The notes under the pieces: generated by a model
What the model was told of the DNA's origin: nothing
Databases searched by the model: none
Seen by the model: the letters and a program-made list of their open reading frames with translations, nothing else
Made by a program: the position numbers and the translations under genes
Shown: piece after piece, positions 57,681 through 58,500 of the stretch
Position numbering within the stretch: position 1 is the first letter of the stretch
Layout of the letters: the number at the start of each line of letters is the position of its first letter
DNA from: Variovorax sp. IB41
GTDB taxonomy: Bacteria; Pseudomonadota; Gammaproteobacteria; Burkholderiales; Burkholderiaceae_C
Direction: 5' to 3'
Length of the DNA: 58,500 nucleotides
Assembly: GCF_016405905.1 (NCBI RefSeq)
Contig: NZ_JAEFCB010000030.1
Span: 1 to 58,500 of the forward strand

Positions 57681-58500
57681 ATGACGGACTTCAATTCGGC
57701 TTCGCTCGGCGCGCAGTTGCGTGCGGGGACGACACAGCAAGACCGGCTGCTGGTGTTGCATACGCCCTTGGGTGATAACAAGCTGCTGGCCGAGCGCCTC
57801 GACGGCATCGAGTCGTTGGACGATGGCGGCTTTCGCTTCGAACTCACGGCGTTGAGCGACGACGCGCACATCGAACTCAAGACCCTCATGGGGCAGGGCG
57901 TGCGCCTCGATCTGCAGACTGCACAGAGCCGCACCGAACTGCGTCCGTTCCATGGCCACGTGACTGAAGCCGAGTGCGTATCGAGCAACGGCGGCATGGC
58001 GCGGTATCGGCTCGTCATCGAGCCGTGGCTCGCGTTCCTGCGCCATCGCCAGGACAGTTGCCTCTTTCAACACCAGAACGTGTTCGACATCGTCGATGCC
58101 GTGTTCGCGCGGTACCAAAGCCAGGGCAAGCTCGCCGTGCAATGGCGTTGGGAGATCGCGCAGCGCGACATCTATCCTGTGCGCGGCATCACCACGCAGT
58201 ACCACGAGAGCGACTTCGATTTCGTTGCGCGTCTGCTCGCCGAAGAAGGCCTCTTCTACTGGGTCGAACACGCGACCGGCAAGGACGGCAATCTCGGCAG
58301 CCACACCCTCGTCATCGCCGACCACAACGGCGCCTTCCGCGCCAACGCGCAACCCTCCATCCGCTTCCATCGCGCCGATGCGAGCGAAGCAGAAGACACC
58401 ATCCAGCAATGGCGCGGCAGCCGGCAGCTGCAGACCAACAGCCTCGCGCAGCAGAGCTGGGACTACAAGAGCGTGAGTGCGCGGCCCGTGCAGCAGCAAA
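57681..58500 (+). CDS. vgrG: Second VgrG spike protein, N-terminal part (3' end outside window)
   Basis: The 273 codons run from ATG 57681 (AGGGAG upstream) to the right edge without a stop. This is the gp27-like N-terminus, with HESDFDFVARLLAEEGLFYW and EPWLAFLRHRQDSCLFQHQN, both VgrG signatures. It differs clearly from the first VgrG in the early region, so it is a separate paralogue, probably with its own effector off the edge. It follows clpV by 38 bases in the same operon. Confidence 0.95.
   Translation, partial: MTDFNSASLGAQLRAGTTQQDRLLVLHTPLGDNKLLAERLDGIESLDDGGFRFELTALSDDAHIELKTLMGQGVRLDLQTAQSRTELRPFHGHVTEAECVSSNGGMARYRLVIEPWLAFLRHRQDSCLFQHQNVFDIVDAVFARYQSQGKLAVQWRWEIAQRDIYPVRGITTQYHESDFDFVARLLAEEGLFYWVEHATGKDGNLGSHTLVIADHNGAFRANAQPSIRFHRADASEAEDTIQQWRGSRQLQTNSLAQQSWDYKSVSARPVQQQ

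Overview
The window is high-GC DNA from a betaproteobacterium, most likely a Variovorax-like member of the Comamonadaceae (Burkholderiales). I infer this from the codon use, the ribosomal protein sequences, the unusual rpsJ/rplC/rpsQ gene layout and the style of the type VI secretion (T6SS) cluster. I had no database search. I see no tRNA, rRNA, CRISPR array, insertion sequence or integrase, and no gene-free stretch longer than about 300 bases.

Layout. (1) 1-8.4 kb: 3' end of tuf, rpsJ with a strong terminator, then a two-gene secreted-protein insert (a HEWGH lipoprotein metalloprotease and a small exported protein), then a near-consensus promoter, a structured leader and rplC-rplD-rplW-rplB-rpsS-rplV-rpsC-rplP-rpmC-rpsQ, closed by a terminator. 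(2) 8.4-24.8 kb: chromosomal housekeeping and accessory genes: peroxiredoxin, GNAT/cytochrome b561 pair, cytochrome c', TlpA-like thioredoxin, a lipoprotein, a regulatory phosphotransferase set (IIA-Man, HPr, EI), two small secreted proteins that share an upstream element, a CpxP/CpxR/CpxA-like envelope-stress set, an oxidoreductase, a DMT exporter, an AraC regulator, an SLC13-like transporter and an acyl-CoA synthetase-like enzyme. (3) 24.8-25.3 kb: a DUF937/YidB-like protein. (4) 25.4-58.5 kb: a large T6SS locus that runs off the right edge.

The T6SS locus has a left effector wing on the minus strand (vgrG, DUF4123 adaptor, DUF3304 lipoprotein, Tle1-family lipase, an unrecognised 488-residue exported protein, a second DUF3304 lipoprotein, and a frameshifted remnant of a third). 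A centre on the plus strand follows (M15 peptidase, PAAR protein, a two-TM protein with a thiolase-like C-terminal motif, tssM, tagF, a free OmpA-domain protein). Then come tssJ-tssK-tssL-tssA on the minus strand and, divergently, a TPR lipoprotein, tssB-tssC-hcp-tssE-tssF-tssG-clpV and a second vgrG. All core components (TssA-C, E-H, J-M, Hcp, VgrG, PAAR) are present, so this should be a complete machine. TagF is present, but no Fha, PpkA or PppA is seen in the window.

The items most worth a second look are the 495-residue protein upstream of tssM with a ketosynthase-like motif, the unknown 488-residue member of the lipase cassette, the decayed third immunity gene, the covarying hairpin element at the same distance upstream of two small secreted-protein genes, and the split S10 operon with its own promoter and leader before rplC.
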